Assembly (NCBI GenBank): GCA_024036415.1
Contig: JAMWET010003396.1
Location: forward strand, 55,001 to 119,000
DNA length: 64,000 bases
Origin: Prochilodus magdalenae
Taxonomy: Eukaryota > Chordata > Actinopteri > Characiformes > Prochilodontidae
Reading direction: 5' to 3'
A program made the position numbers and the translations under genes. Below, piece by piece: positions 1 to 9,944 of the stretch. The notes below the pieces were generated by a model, which did no database searches, was not told where the DNA came from, and saw only the letters and a list, made by a program, of their open reading frames with translations. Positions within the stretch are counted from its first letter, which is position 1, and each line of letters starts with the position of its first letter.

Positions 1-1620
1 ATGGCTGTCCAGTTGGCACTGTGTTTGAAAGCTAAGGACTCCGTCATACAGACTGCAGTCCTGCCAACTGGGTGGAGAGAAAGTCCAGCAGCCTTATCTA
101 GAGCATGGCCCACTCCTGAATCAGTATCATCTTCTAATCTTCTGGGGCAAAGTTATTTTAGTGACGGAGAAGATACGGGGAAAATCAAAGCGAAGCTCCA
201 CACCGTGTGATAGGTGTCGAATGGCCTGTTGGACCAAGTGAGCCGTAACACTGATGGACAGCCCAGGTCCCGGGATCTGACCCTAAAGACAAAGGTTTAA
301 TAATAAATACAGGCTGTGTGAATTAAAAAGACACCACGCTACATTTTTAATGTAAATGTGTTTCTGCATGGCATTAAATATGCATGATCCCGGCCTCACC
401 TCTGGGCGAGGGTTTTTTAGTGGGGTGGCGGTGGGGTGGGGTGGTGGTCTTGTGTGAGGAAAGAAAGAATGTGTGTGTGTGTGTAGTCAAAGGAAGAGAT
501 GGTGCCATGACCCAGAGTTCAAAACGACAGATCTCAAAAGCTCAGGCTGAAGGTATGTCAGGGGCAGGACGGGGGGATTTGGGGTGTTAACTGATTGCAT
601 CCACCAACTCATCCAACACATCTGAAACACAGCTTACTTAATGTCTTACTTTAAAGGAGCGCAGTGCACTCTGATCCTCACCTGGCTATTAAAGGGGTAA
701 CCCTGAGCTTAAACTGTAGAGAGAAAGAGGAATAGAGAGAGGGAGAGAGTTAAAAGGCTACAGGTTGGCCTGTTTGATTTACACTGCACATCCAAACTGT
801 CAAGTTACCTCGCACTGCTCTGAATCTGATTTACTGCAGTGACTTTTCAGTTCACACACTAAATACCTGTGAATGAACGTTTTGTTATTTTCATGCTCGA
901 GTTCCTGAGAGCATCTTCCTCAGTTCCTTTATTCTAATTGTACTATAACCGTTTACTGGAAATCTGTCCGTTTGAACTTCTAAATAACCGACAGACCATT
1001 TTCAAGAAATGTGAAACACAGACGTTATGACTAGTGAAATTAAGAAGAATATTGAAGACAGAGAGCTTGTGATGATGTCAAGGCACCAGGCACATCAGTA
1101 ATTAAATTTTACGACTCCTACACTTGGGTAAGGCTTGGTTAATATTATTTATAAAGCTAGCTTTGTGTAGAGTCCGGTAATGTACATGATTACCATATAA
1201 GCTCTCTGTCCCATGCTCTATCAGGTAACCCCACTGATGGAATGCTCTATGTAGTGGGAGGGGCTGAGGGAAGATGGTGGACAGTGAATTTCAGAGATAC
1301 TATGTTTTATTCAAATTGTTGCAAATAATAGTTAATAAGGGTTCCAAGGGTTCCAGTAAGAATGAGATCTGCTCTCTTCTTTTTTTTAATCTATTTTATT
1401 TATTTTCTTTTAGTAGCAGCTTTCTGGCAGCTACACCTTCTCACTTGTCTTAGCCTATTCTGATGGAGTCATACGGCAGCTTGAACATCCCTTTATCAGA
1501 TTACATATTTCATTATTTTGTAAGTTAGTCCATCCTCCACCCAAAACAAACTTCAGAAGCATGTAATGAATTTAAAATGACTTAAAAACATTTTAAAAAC
1601 TGTTTGAAAAAACTAACATT
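1..1620. other. Intergenic, no gene recognised
   Basis: Unique-looking, moderately AT-rich sequence. A short (GT)n run lies near 471-485. Short open frames such as the one at 1-210 show no recognisable domain, splice context or codon signature. Confidence 0.6.
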
Positions 1621-1753
1621 AGTTACACTGTCCACTTTATTAGACACTCCTACCTTGCTGCTCCACCTTGTAGATGGACAGTCAGAGACGATAGCTCATC
1701 TGCCAAGGCACAGTGCAGTGTTGGTCATCCTCTAGTCCCTCATCAGTGGTCAT

Positions 1754-1846
1754 AGGACACTGCCCAACAGGACGCTGCCCACAGGACACTGCCCACAGGA
1801 CGCTGCCCCACAGGACGCTGCCCCACAGGACGCTGCCCACAGGACA
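1754..1846. repeat. 14-15 bp minisatellite inside the foldback element
   Basis: About six units of ACAGGACGCTGCCC(C) or ACAGGACACTGCCC in direct tandem. The same module recurs at 3442-3552 and, reverse-complemented and expanded, at 7604-7935. Confidence 0.85.
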
Positions 1847-1879
1847 GAGTTGGCTGGATAGCTTTGCTTGGTTGATGAA

Positions 1880-2115
1880 TTTCAGTCCACAAGTTACACA
1901 GTTGCTATCTGGGGTCGACCTGAAGAGGATGGGTTCTCCCTTTGAGTCTTGGTTCCTCTCGAGGCTTCTTCTTCTTCCTTGAGAGTGTTTTCCCTTGCCA
2001 CTGTCGCCGTTGGTTTGCTCGTTAGGGGCTTCGACCCAGAATCTCTGTAAAGCAGCTATGTAACAACATCTGTTGGGATAAAAAGCATTATATGAATAAA
2101 TTTGACTTGATTGAC
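1880..2115 (+). repeat. Dispersed fish repeat with 'TGACTTGATTGACT' tail, nested
   Basis: The block holds 'GGTTCCTCTCGAGGCTTC', 'TTTTCCCTTGCCACTGTCGC' and the end 'ATGAATAAATTTGACTTGA'. This is a degenerate copy of a very common teleost dispersed repeat whose 3' end reads like 'AAGCGCTATACAAATAAATT'. It lies inside the right half of the foldback copy at 1622-2290, so it inserted after that element. The tail resembles the reverse complement of the pieces at 21905-22000 and 24841-24915. Confidence 0.6.
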
Positions 2116-2290
2116 TCGACAGTGAGTGGTCGTGACCATTGACGAACAGGGTAATACAGTACACAGAGAAACAGATGGACTACAGTCTGGACCTGTACAC
2201 CTACAGAGTGTCCTGTACGGTCAGTGGAGCTGATAAAATGGACAATGAGTGTAGACACAAGGTGGACGTCCCTAATAAAGTGCTCAGTGA

Positions 2291-3081
2291 GTGTGTTTTC
2301 ACTTAGTAGATCAATAACACGTCGTTTGAGGGGCGCCCAAAAGTTTACATATGACTGTATTGAGTTACCTGAAACAACTGCTTAAACCTGTAATTGATCT
2401 TAATGGCCATTTAGACTGGAAATGAAATAAACGAAGGGCGGGCTCTGTGGGCCGTGAGCTTCGGCTGAGTAGATAAGACTTTTTGTGGAATGGCCTTCTT
2501 CATTTTGCCCCACTAGGCTTCACTGGGAGGCAGAACAATGAAGGCTTACTCTGTGTGTGTGTGTGTACACAGAGATTGCTCAGCACGTGCTGAGCTAGGC
2601 ATTAGCTCTGTGCTGAGCGGGGTTGGGAGGGTAATGTGCAGGCTATTGCATTAACCTGACTGGAGCTTCTCTAATAGGCTCTAGAGCTTAAACTGATATA
2701 TCAATTTCCTCCCCTTCTGCAGGACTTCAAAGGGCCACCGAGTCAGTTTCCCACCGTCTAGCATCAATCTCTCTGTCCACATATGTATCATCACCTCACC
2801 ATGGGCTGGCCAGAGTCAGCCAATCAGGAGAAGACTGCTAATGGACCGGGCAACAACTGGACAACCGAGAGAGACAAAGGCTAACTCAAAGGAATACACT
2901 GTTTGATGTTGGACCTCTGCTTTTTACAGCACCCGCACACCGGGTGTGTTTCATGTCTGTTGTGGCAAAACAATACAAAACAATATACACAGTGCAATAA
3001 TACCACACGGGCCACGGGCCAGATCCAGTATACGGTACTGAAAAGAATGTAAAGTATTATGACATATTAACAGATAGTATA
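2291..3081. other. Intergenic, no gene recognised
   Basis: Apart from a (GT)n run near 2551-2568, nothing here matches a family I know. No exon-like open frame with splice signals is visible. Confidence 0.55.
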
Positions 3082-3860
3082 TACACCAATCAGCCATAAA
3101 ATTATGACCACCTGAGAGTCTACAGTCTTTACTCATCAGCTCCACTGGCCATATAAAACACTCAGTAGTTGTACAGTTCCAGACACAGGACCACCACAGA
3201 GCAGGTAGTATGTGGGTGGTGGGTCATTCTCAGCACTGCAGTGACACTGACGTGGTGCTGGTGTGAGTGGATCAGACACAGCAGTGCTGCTGGAGTGTTT
3301 AGACACTGTGTCCACTCACTGTCCACTCTATTAGACACTCCTACCTTGCTGGTCCACCTCGTAGATGGACAGTCAGAGACGATAGCTCATCTGCTGCTGC
3401 ACAGTGCAGTGTTGGTCATCCTCTAGTCCTTCACCAGAGGTCACAGGACGCTGCCCCACAAGATGCTGCACACATGACGATGCCTCCAGGACACCGACCA
3501 CAGGACACCGCCCATAGGACACCACCCACAGGACGCCGCCTATGCGATGCTGACAACTGGATAGTTCTGGTTGGTGGACGATTCTCAGTCCAGCAGTGAC
3601 ACTGAGGTGTCCAGAAGCACTGCTGTGTCTGATCCACTCACACCAGCACCACCCACACTAACACACCACCACCATGTCAGCGTCACTGCAGTGCTGAGAA
3701 TGATCCACCACCCACATCATACCTGCTCTGTGGCGGTCCTGACCATTGAAGAACAGGGTAATACAGTACACAGAGAAACAGATGGACTACAGTCTGTCGG
3801 TGCTTCTGATTGGCTGCTTTATGATCTGAATGTGTGGATCTGTGTAAATATGTTGGTTCA
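3082..3860. mobile_element. Foldback-type non-autonomous element, copy 2 (most complete)
   Basis: The left end at 3087 reads 'CACCAATCAGCCATAAAAT', a terminal sequence familiar from non-autonomous Tc1/mariner-like elements. The left inner arm (3188-3291) and right inner arm (3616-3738) are inverted repeats of each other. For example 'GGATCAGACACAGCAGTGCT' on the left pairs with 'AGCACTGCTGTGTCTGATCC' on the right, and 'TCATTCTCAGCACTGCAGTG' with 'CACTGCAGTGCTGAGAATGA'. A degenerate 14-bp array sits at the centre (3442-3552). No coding sequence is visible. The right terminus is not clearly preserved. Confidence 0.75.
3442..3552. repeat. Degenerate 14-bp minisatellite at the foldback centre
   Basis: About eight diverged units such as ACAGGACGCTGCCC, AGGACACCGCCCAT and AGGACGCCGCCTAT. 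It occupies the loop between the inverted arms and belongs to the same module family as 1754-1846 and 7604-7935. Confidence 0.7.
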
Positions 3861-4790
3861 TCATGACATGACATCATCCTGTAACTCAGTTTCCACATAT
3901 GGACTGTTTGTGCTACACACTAAGGAAATCATGGGCCTCCACGATGTGGGCCCATACCCTTCTCCTCCGATGCTCGGGCCGCTGCGATACCCCACTTTAA
4001 TTTGTGTCAGAATGATGAGATTCAGGATGGTCGGATGTCATCTCATCACCAGTGATTGAACTGTTCCATTCGAGGCCCTTCAGCAGCATGAGAACGAGAA
4101 CAAAACCCCCCGAAAAACCGTCTCAGCATTTGTTTTGACATGCACCTGTAAGGTGTGTTTGTGTTGGAGAGACATTTAAGATAGCTGAGATAGAAGCGAC
4201 TTCTTATGACTTGCTCATGACTCGGTGCCTCCACGCAGAATCAAACGACTCTACTCCAGAACACAAGCCCTAGAGGGCTGGAACGCCACAGCTATGACTG
4301 ACACATGCTTCCCATGGCGAGAGACGCCGCACACACACGCGCACATCCGCACACTCGGAGAAGGGCTTTGTTTTGTCTGACACCTCCTACTTTATGCTAA
4401 CCTGTTTTGTCAAAACAATTCCCGCTGAAGTTAGATGACACACATTTCGGTGAGGGAAGAGGCTAGATCTACCGGCGCCAATGCTAATGCTAACAAACAG
4501 CCCCTTTGTGCACCTTTCACTCACACGCTTCTGTAGCCTGCTGAACGCATCCAGCATGCTCAGGTTTGTTTCTCCATCAGGCACTAATGAAGGCTAAAGC
4601 TGTAGTAGCGCTGGATATCGAGCCATGGCATGGATACACTGTAAGCCGTTAGCTTGATATTCCAAACAGTGTAGCGATACCACGATTACTGGATGGACAT
4701 GGGAAATTTGTGGGTGGACGAAACCTGAGGCTGTTACAGATAGTGGGGGTAATTGGGGTGATGTGGAATATGGAAAACTGCAGAATATAT
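3861..4790. other. Intergenic, no gene recognised
   Basis: Mixed-composition sequence without a recognisable exon or known repeat. Open frames on both strands are short and lack domain signatures. Confidence 0.5.
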
Positions 4791-4794
4791 AAAA

Positions 4795-4990
4795 GTCCAG
4801 ATTTAGTGGATGCCTTCCCTGGCAGAATTCCGAGGAGAATTCCCTGTAGACTGGGATTGTATCCACTGCTGGTAGACCCGTATGACCGTACGCTTCCATA
4901 CACCTGCAGATTCAGCTACTTCCTTCAAACTATGGTCTTTGGCCACGCCCACATGCAGTCGCTCCTTTAAGCCAATCATTAACCTTTATC
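4795..4990 (-). mobile_element. Tc1-like deletion derivative (family B), copy 1
   Basis: The minus strand holds a degenerate version of the helix-turn-helix block read clearly at 18842-19063 (GVAKDHSVKEVAESAG.., then RTVIRVYQQW). Its plus-strand text, 'GAATTCCCTGTAGACTGGGA' through 'GCCACGCCCACATGCAGTC', is shared with copies at 18937, 50205 (opposite strand) and 58834. The catalytic part is deleted: the HTH end joins directly to 'TGCCAGGGAAGGC'-type sequence. It cannot encode an active transposase. Confidence 0.75.
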
Positions 4991-5094
4991 GTCCTTCCCA
5001 ATAGAACCACAGTCCCACACTTCCTCTTTGGTGCAGCCATTCTTATAATGATGAGTGCATGGTCTAGATCAAAGTGCTGCATAGCTACCCCCTC

Positions 5095-5515
5095 ATCCAT
5101 GTACACAGCATGATACTCCTCCATATCTCCACCTCTAATATATATTTAGTGGTGTAAAAACTTTGATCTCTTTTTCTGCACAGTGTAAAAGCTCTAGCTC
5201 TCCTTTCAGGTTAGTGAATATTCATGATGGACCGACCAATAGAATCGCTCCAAACCTGCTTAGTAATAAACCTTGTTCTATCAGCTCCACTGCAGGGTAA
5301 GGAAGCTGCTCCATCCTCCTGTACAGCTCCACTCTGGAGGGGTTTAAGGTGGACTGTATAATTCCATTCGGGGTTTTTTAAGGTGGACTGTATAATTCCA
5401 TCAGTGCTAGCTTATAGTTTGGTGTCTTCAGTTTTATTGTGGTAAAGATTTAAAATACACAGAAGGAGAACCTGCTATGAGCTGCTGTGTCTAAACTTTT
5501 GACTGGAACTGTGAA
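5095..5515. mobile_element. Short TIR element (MITE-like), copy 1, left-truncated
   Basis: Nearly identical over its length to 14960-15300 and 21340-21740 ('GATACTCCTCCATATCTCCA', 'GGACCGACCAATAGAATCGC', 'CCACTCTGGAGGGGTTTA'). It ends with 'AAACTTTTGACTGGAACTG', a version of the terminal repeat. The left terminal repeat is missing. An internal ~45-bp piece, 'AAGGTGGACTGTATAATTCC', is duplicated at 5346-5400 as in the 21.2 kb copy. Non-coding. Confidence 0.8.
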
Positions 5516-5548
5516 TATATGTATATATTAACAAGGGGGTTTCCAAAC

Positions 5549-5690
5549 AAGGGCGAGAGAGAGAGAGAGAGAGAGAGATCCGTGAATAAAGAATAGCTGA
5601 GATGTGAGAGAATTTTACAGCAGCTATTGTCTGTCACTCACCTTGTGTGTGTGTCTGTGTGTGTGTGTGTGTGTGTGCGAGTGCTGCTAC
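5549..5690. repeat. (GA)n and (GT)n microsatellites
   Basis: (GA)n at about 5552-5578 and (GT)n at about 5645-5678, separated by about 65 bp of unique sequence. A less regular (CA)n stretch lies near 5780-5806. Confidence 0.85.
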
Positions 5691-6145
5691 CTACACGCGT
5701 TCAGGCTCTGACCTCCACATACTCACGCACACGCTTTATATTCTTTCACCTTCAGTCCAATTCAAACACAAATGCATATATTACACACACACACTCCCAC
5801 ACACTCATCCGCGCTCCTCCTCTGCTCATCTGCCACAGGGGCGTGCCCTTGCCAGAGGATGACAGGTAATGCAGACTACATCAAAGAGCTCATAGTGCTA
5901 TTATTTGTTGAAAGATAGCACTTATGACAGGTACAGTTCCTCTAATTCTCTGCCCTCCTCTCGTATCATTGCACATTCCTCAGTCCAAATCATGTGCCCT
6001 GGATATTAGCAGCATCTGCACTCTGGGGTGAATAGGAAGATGAATTTTACTTTTAGATTTTATTTTAATTTCCTGATTAAATTATATCATTTTATATTTC
6101 TATTTTATTTTTTTTTCCCTATAAATTTCTGCATAACTGTCAGTA

Positions 6146-6170
6146 GTCTATCTATCTGTCTATTTATCCA

Positions 6171-6222
<52 letters not shown>

Positions 6223-6248
6223 TTATCCACTATCTATCTATTTATCCA

Positions 6249-6305
<57 letters not shown>

Positions 6306-6325
6306 CACTATCTATCTATCTATCC

Positions 6326-6372
<47 letters not shown>

Positions 6373-6392
6373 CACTATCTATCTATCTATCC

Positions 6393-6438
<46 letters not shown>

Positions 6439-6445
6439 TTGTCCA

Positions 6446-6497
<52 letters not shown>

Positions 6498-6504
6498 TTA
6501 TCCA

Positions 6505-6544
<40 letters not shown>

Positions 6545-6560
6545 ATATATATATATATAT
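6146..6560. repeat. (CTAT)n microsatellite with ATTTATCCACTAT interruptions
   Basis: About 415 bp of (CTAT)n ending in (TA)n. Interruptions of the form CTATTTATCCACTATCTAT or CTATCCACTATC recur at irregular multiples, which suggests larger blocks were copied by unequal exchange or slippage. The long open frame through it (SIYLSIYLS...) is a by-product of the repeat. Confidence 0.95.
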
Positions 6561-6674
6561 AATGTTTTTACTCAATATTTAAATAAAGGAATGAGGAATT
6601 GTGCACCACCTTTAACATATAGGTGGAGTTATGGAGAAATATAAATAGAGTATATGTATTATATCAGTATACGT

Positions 6675-6795
6675 ACTGGTTCAGGCTTGTCAGTTGAAGC
6701 ACGTTCAGTGTACGACTGTAGAGTCTCTAAGATCACCCACACCATCCAAACAGAGGGGTGTACCTAAACTTTTGACTGGTAGTATATTCAGTAAT
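6675..6795. mobile_element. Isolated TIR-element end
   Basis: 'TTCAGTGTACGACTGTAGAG', then 'CTAAGATCACCCACACCATC', then 'CTAAACTTTTGACTGGTAGT'. The last part is the terminal repeat seen at the ends of the 14.9 and 21.2 kb elements. The same layout is at 22930-23030 and, weaker, 12765-12830. No matching left end was found nearby. Confidence 0.6.
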
Positions 6796-7565
6796 ATGTA
6801 AGCTGTGTCATTCTGAAAGTGAGGTATTGAATGGTAGGCCCATGTGCCTGTGGTTTATCGCAAACCTGTACCCAGGTGATGTCTTTTTGTTCAACCTGAC
6901 CGTGAATTTTGATATTAAGGGAGATGATAATCGTGTCTCACAGGAAAGCAAAGGTGGTGTCTACTTCAGGAATGGCTGTTCCTGCCCTAGCAGGGATTTG
7001 AACCCTACTGTCCAGAATACACGCCTGAAACATTACCCACTATGGTATCTCATTGTAATAAATGAGTAAGTCAGGCCTCTGTTTATACAGCATCGCATAA
7101 ATCCCTATGAAATCAAGCTGTGCTTAAGGAGATTAGGCTGGTGGAACCTGCTGCAAACCAAGAGCTCTATTCCCGGACTGCAGCTCCGTCTTGCTGACAC
7201 TGATCTTGATGAATGGTCATATAATACACAATCATTATAGGGCACTTGTGCAGTCTGAGGACAACAAGAGGGCAGGGGCTAAAGACCACCATAGGGTCGA
7301 TCTGGGCATGTGCATTAGGGAGTTACTGTATATTAATCTATTAATCCCGTTGCGTGTTTCTTGGACATATTAGGTAATCTGCAAATAACACGGTGGAAGC
7401 CAGTTGGTATTTGGTACAGATTGAGATTAGGTGGAGCCCTATTGGGATGGGATTAGTTCTATATGGGGAGGTGGAGTAATGTAAAACTACACGTCTGTAA
7501 AATTTATGACTGGTAAGCATGGGATAAGAAATCTCAGCAGGAATGACTGAGATGGGAATACCAGC
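6796..7565. other. Intergenic, no gene recognised
   Basis: A stretch near 6980-7050 ('GCAGGGATTTGAACCCTACT') resembles the degenerate tail of a tRNA-like or LINE-type dispersed fish repeat, but it is too short to classify. Nothing else is recognised. Confidence 0.45.
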
Positions 7566-7567
7566 AA

Positions 7568-7960
7568 AACTAGTCCACCAACCAAAACTATCAAACCAAC
7601 AGTGTCCTATGGGCAGCGTCCTCTGGGCAGCGTCCTTCGGGCAGCGTCCTATGGGCTGTGTCTTATGGGAAGCGTCCTATGGGCAGCGTCCTATGGGCTG
7701 TGTCCTATGGGTAGCGTCCTATGTGCTGTGTCTTATGGGCTGTGTCCTATGGGCAGCGTCCTATGGGCAGCGTCCTATGGGCTGTGTCCTATGGGTAGCG
7801 TCCTATGTGCTGTGTCTTATGGGCAGCGTCCTATGGGCTGTGTCCTATGGGCTGTGTCCTATGGGCAGCGTCCTATGGGCTGTGTCCTATGGGCAGCGTC
7901 CTATGGGCTGTGTCCTATGGGCAGCGTCCTATGACCATGTATATTAGAGGATGTAAACCA
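7568..7960. repeat. Expanded 14-bp minisatellite of foldback origin
   Basis: About 23 tandem copies of GTCCTATGGGCAGC or GTCCTATGGGCTGT at 7604-7935, with an 84-bp higher-order unit (the block GGGTAGCGTCCTATGTGCTG occurs near 7709 and again 84 bp later). The flanks identify its origin. 'CCACCAACCAAAACTATC' (7572) is the reverse complement of the region right of the 3.5 kb array, and 'TATTAGAGGATG' (7940) of the region to its left. It is therefore the foldback centre, inverted and expanded, with the arms lost. All three frames stay open because the unit has no stop codon. Confidence 0.9.
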
Positions 7961-8364
7961 TCTTATAACCCACTTATATTAATGATGAAACTTTAGTTCT
8001 TAAATTAGCAGCTACATGTTGCTAACGTGTATATCAGCTGTAGGGTAGACTACATAATGACTTACCTGAAGCTGCCAGAAGTGTTGCACCTGTGTTGAAT
8101 GTAGAGGAGGCCTTTGGCTTGTCTTCTAGAATGTTCTAGAATTGGTTCACCAATGACTTGAATGGCCCGCGGTATTGGTGCTATGCTTGATGAAACTAAA
8201 TGCCTCCTTGAGCACCTCCATACTTGACACTCTGAAAAGCTCCTTCATGTCAGGATATGATGAAATATTCACACTCCTGTGATTCGTACAGGGTAAATGT
8301 GACATTGTGCATGAGGACGTGACTAAAATCACTGGTGGCAATTACACTCATCATGAACAGAACA
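7961..8364. other. Intergenic, no gene recognised
   Basis: Unique-looking sequence between the minisatellite and the Tc1-like remnant. No exon evidence. Confidence 0.45.
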
Positions 8365-8365
8365 G

Positions 8366-9135
8366 CTGCCGCCAGAAGGAGTCTGTTGGGAAGGTAGATA
8401 AAGGCGAGCAGGATCAATAACTGATGATGAGTTTAGACTGATATGATCAATATTTATTGAGCTACACATACAGAAGTCTGTCTCTCAGTATGGCGTCGGG
8501 CCGCCGTGTTTGCTAACCCAACACGCCAGACGTCTCGGTATGGAGCTGTAGAGGTTCCTGATGGAGTCCTGTGATAATCCATCCCATGCAGCTTGAACAT
8601 CCTCACACAGTTCCTGCAGATGGTGCGGTAGGGGTGGAGGTGGAGGGACACCATGTCTTCTGGACGTGTGACAACAAACCGTCCATCTTGGTGCTGACCA
8701 CGGTGCCTCCACACACGGATTCGTTGGGCGTCTCCACCAAGACTAAAGCGAGACTCGTCACTGAAGATGACCCGCTGCCATTCTGAGTCACTCCATGACA
8801 GTCTAGTACGACACCACTGCAGTCTTTGGTGACGGTGACGTGGTGTTAAGAACAGTCGTGGTAACGGTCTGTGTACATGTAGTCCTGCGTGGTGCAGCCA
8901 TCTGCTAATGGTGCAGCACTAACAGGAGGACTCATGGAGGCACCACTGCTCTGTAATGGTGGCATGTTGGGTCAGTCAGGTACAGCGATAAGACCCGTCC
9001 TTGGTTACGTCATATGGGCGTCTGAGCAATGTCTCACACACTTACAAGGTCAATCCAACGCACCAAGTTTCATTCCGTTTGCTGCTGCTATTCTTTTGAT
9101 GATGAGTGTATGGTGTTATTTAGATGGTGGATGAT
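8366..9135 (-). mobile_element. Tc1-like deletion derivative (family A), copy 1
   Basis: On the minus strand a Tc1-family transposase can be read from about 8920 down to 8650. It contains LTPRHRHQRLQWC, then WSDSEWQRVIFSDESRFSL (the FSDES carries the first catalytic aspartate), then AQRIRVWRHRGQH and RPED. In another frame, near 8640, it jumps to the family's C-terminus: LCEDVQAAWDGLSQ, SIPRRLACWVSKHGG, stop near 8490. The middle, with the second and third catalytic residues, is deleted. Copies at 52930 and 59890 share the junction and orientation. This copy cannot be active. Confidence 0.85.
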
Positions 9136-9944
9136 AACTTTATGAATTTCGTCAACAACTAAACTGACAACGCCGCTGAATGGAGAGAACATCCATCACT
9201 ATCATTAAGGGCAAAAATGGAATCATTCCTTTAAGGAACCCTCTTTGAACAGTCATCATGAACAGATGGTGTGGAAACAATGAGGGGCTTCTGTTTGTCC
9301 TGATTTGCTGTTGGTGTATTTATAGTGTACCGAACGTTAAAGGCAATAACTACAGGCAGGATGGCACACACAGTGTGTAGCTGTCAAGTGACTTAAGCAA
9401 ACACTACATAATTAAGTAGAGCTGTAGTGTGAAGAACAGAGCCCTAGAGGGGACCTCACACACACACACACACACACACAGCAGAGGTAAATGTAATTAG
9501 CTAAGTGCTCTAAAACAGCTGTGCGGATATTTTCTCAACAACTGCTCACAGCTAATCCTGCGCTATCGTAACCGGCCTGGACAGCGCCACGCCACGCCAG
9601 GCTTACAGCAGGTTTAGTCAGTGTTCTACATGGTTTTAGGGCAGGTTTAGTCTGTGCTTGGCGCAGGATTACTAGAGAACTGAGAGGGCTGTCTCAACCA
9701 GCATGAGAACACCCTCACTATTTTAGATTGAGACTTTTATGAGTTTGTTCGGAAACATATCGTTCACTCTCTCTGCAGATACAGCGCATTAACACAGTGC
9801 ATTACACCTGAGCTGAATCTTCTGAGTTTGTGATGTCAGGAAACAATTAAATATATTCTCTCTGTTTTAGCTGAGGTATAAGTACTGTTTCAACATGGAC
9901 TGAAATTTATTATTTGCATATAACAGTTGTCATACCCTACGTAC
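9136..9944. other. Intergenic, no gene recognised
   Basis: Contains a short (CA)n at about 9458-9480. The rest is unique-looking, with no exon evidence. Confidence 0.5.

Larger units (their letters stand above)
1622..2290. mobile_element. Foldback-type non-autonomous element, copy 1 (left arm missing)
   Basis: Seen: 1636-1740 closely matches 3320-3425 of the better copy at 3082-3860 ('TTAGACACTCCTACCTTGC', then 'GTTGGTCATCCTCTAGTC'). A 14-bp tandem array (ACAGGACGCTGCCC type) follows at about 1754-1846. The right part (2130-2200, 'GAACAGGGTAATACAGTACA') matches 3750-3800. The outer left arm is absent, and the right half is interrupted by a different fish repeat at about 1880-2115. No transposase reading frame is visible. 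Family assignment is inference. Confidence 0.7.

Noticed and set aside
6028..6582. 184-codon frame of Ser-Ile-Tyr-Leu repeats
   Set aside because: Translation of the (CTAT)n array.
7543..7947. 134-codon frame with WAASYGLCPMGSVL-type repeats
   Set aside because: All three forward frames are open because the 14-bp unit has no stop. The array derives from a non-coding transposon core.
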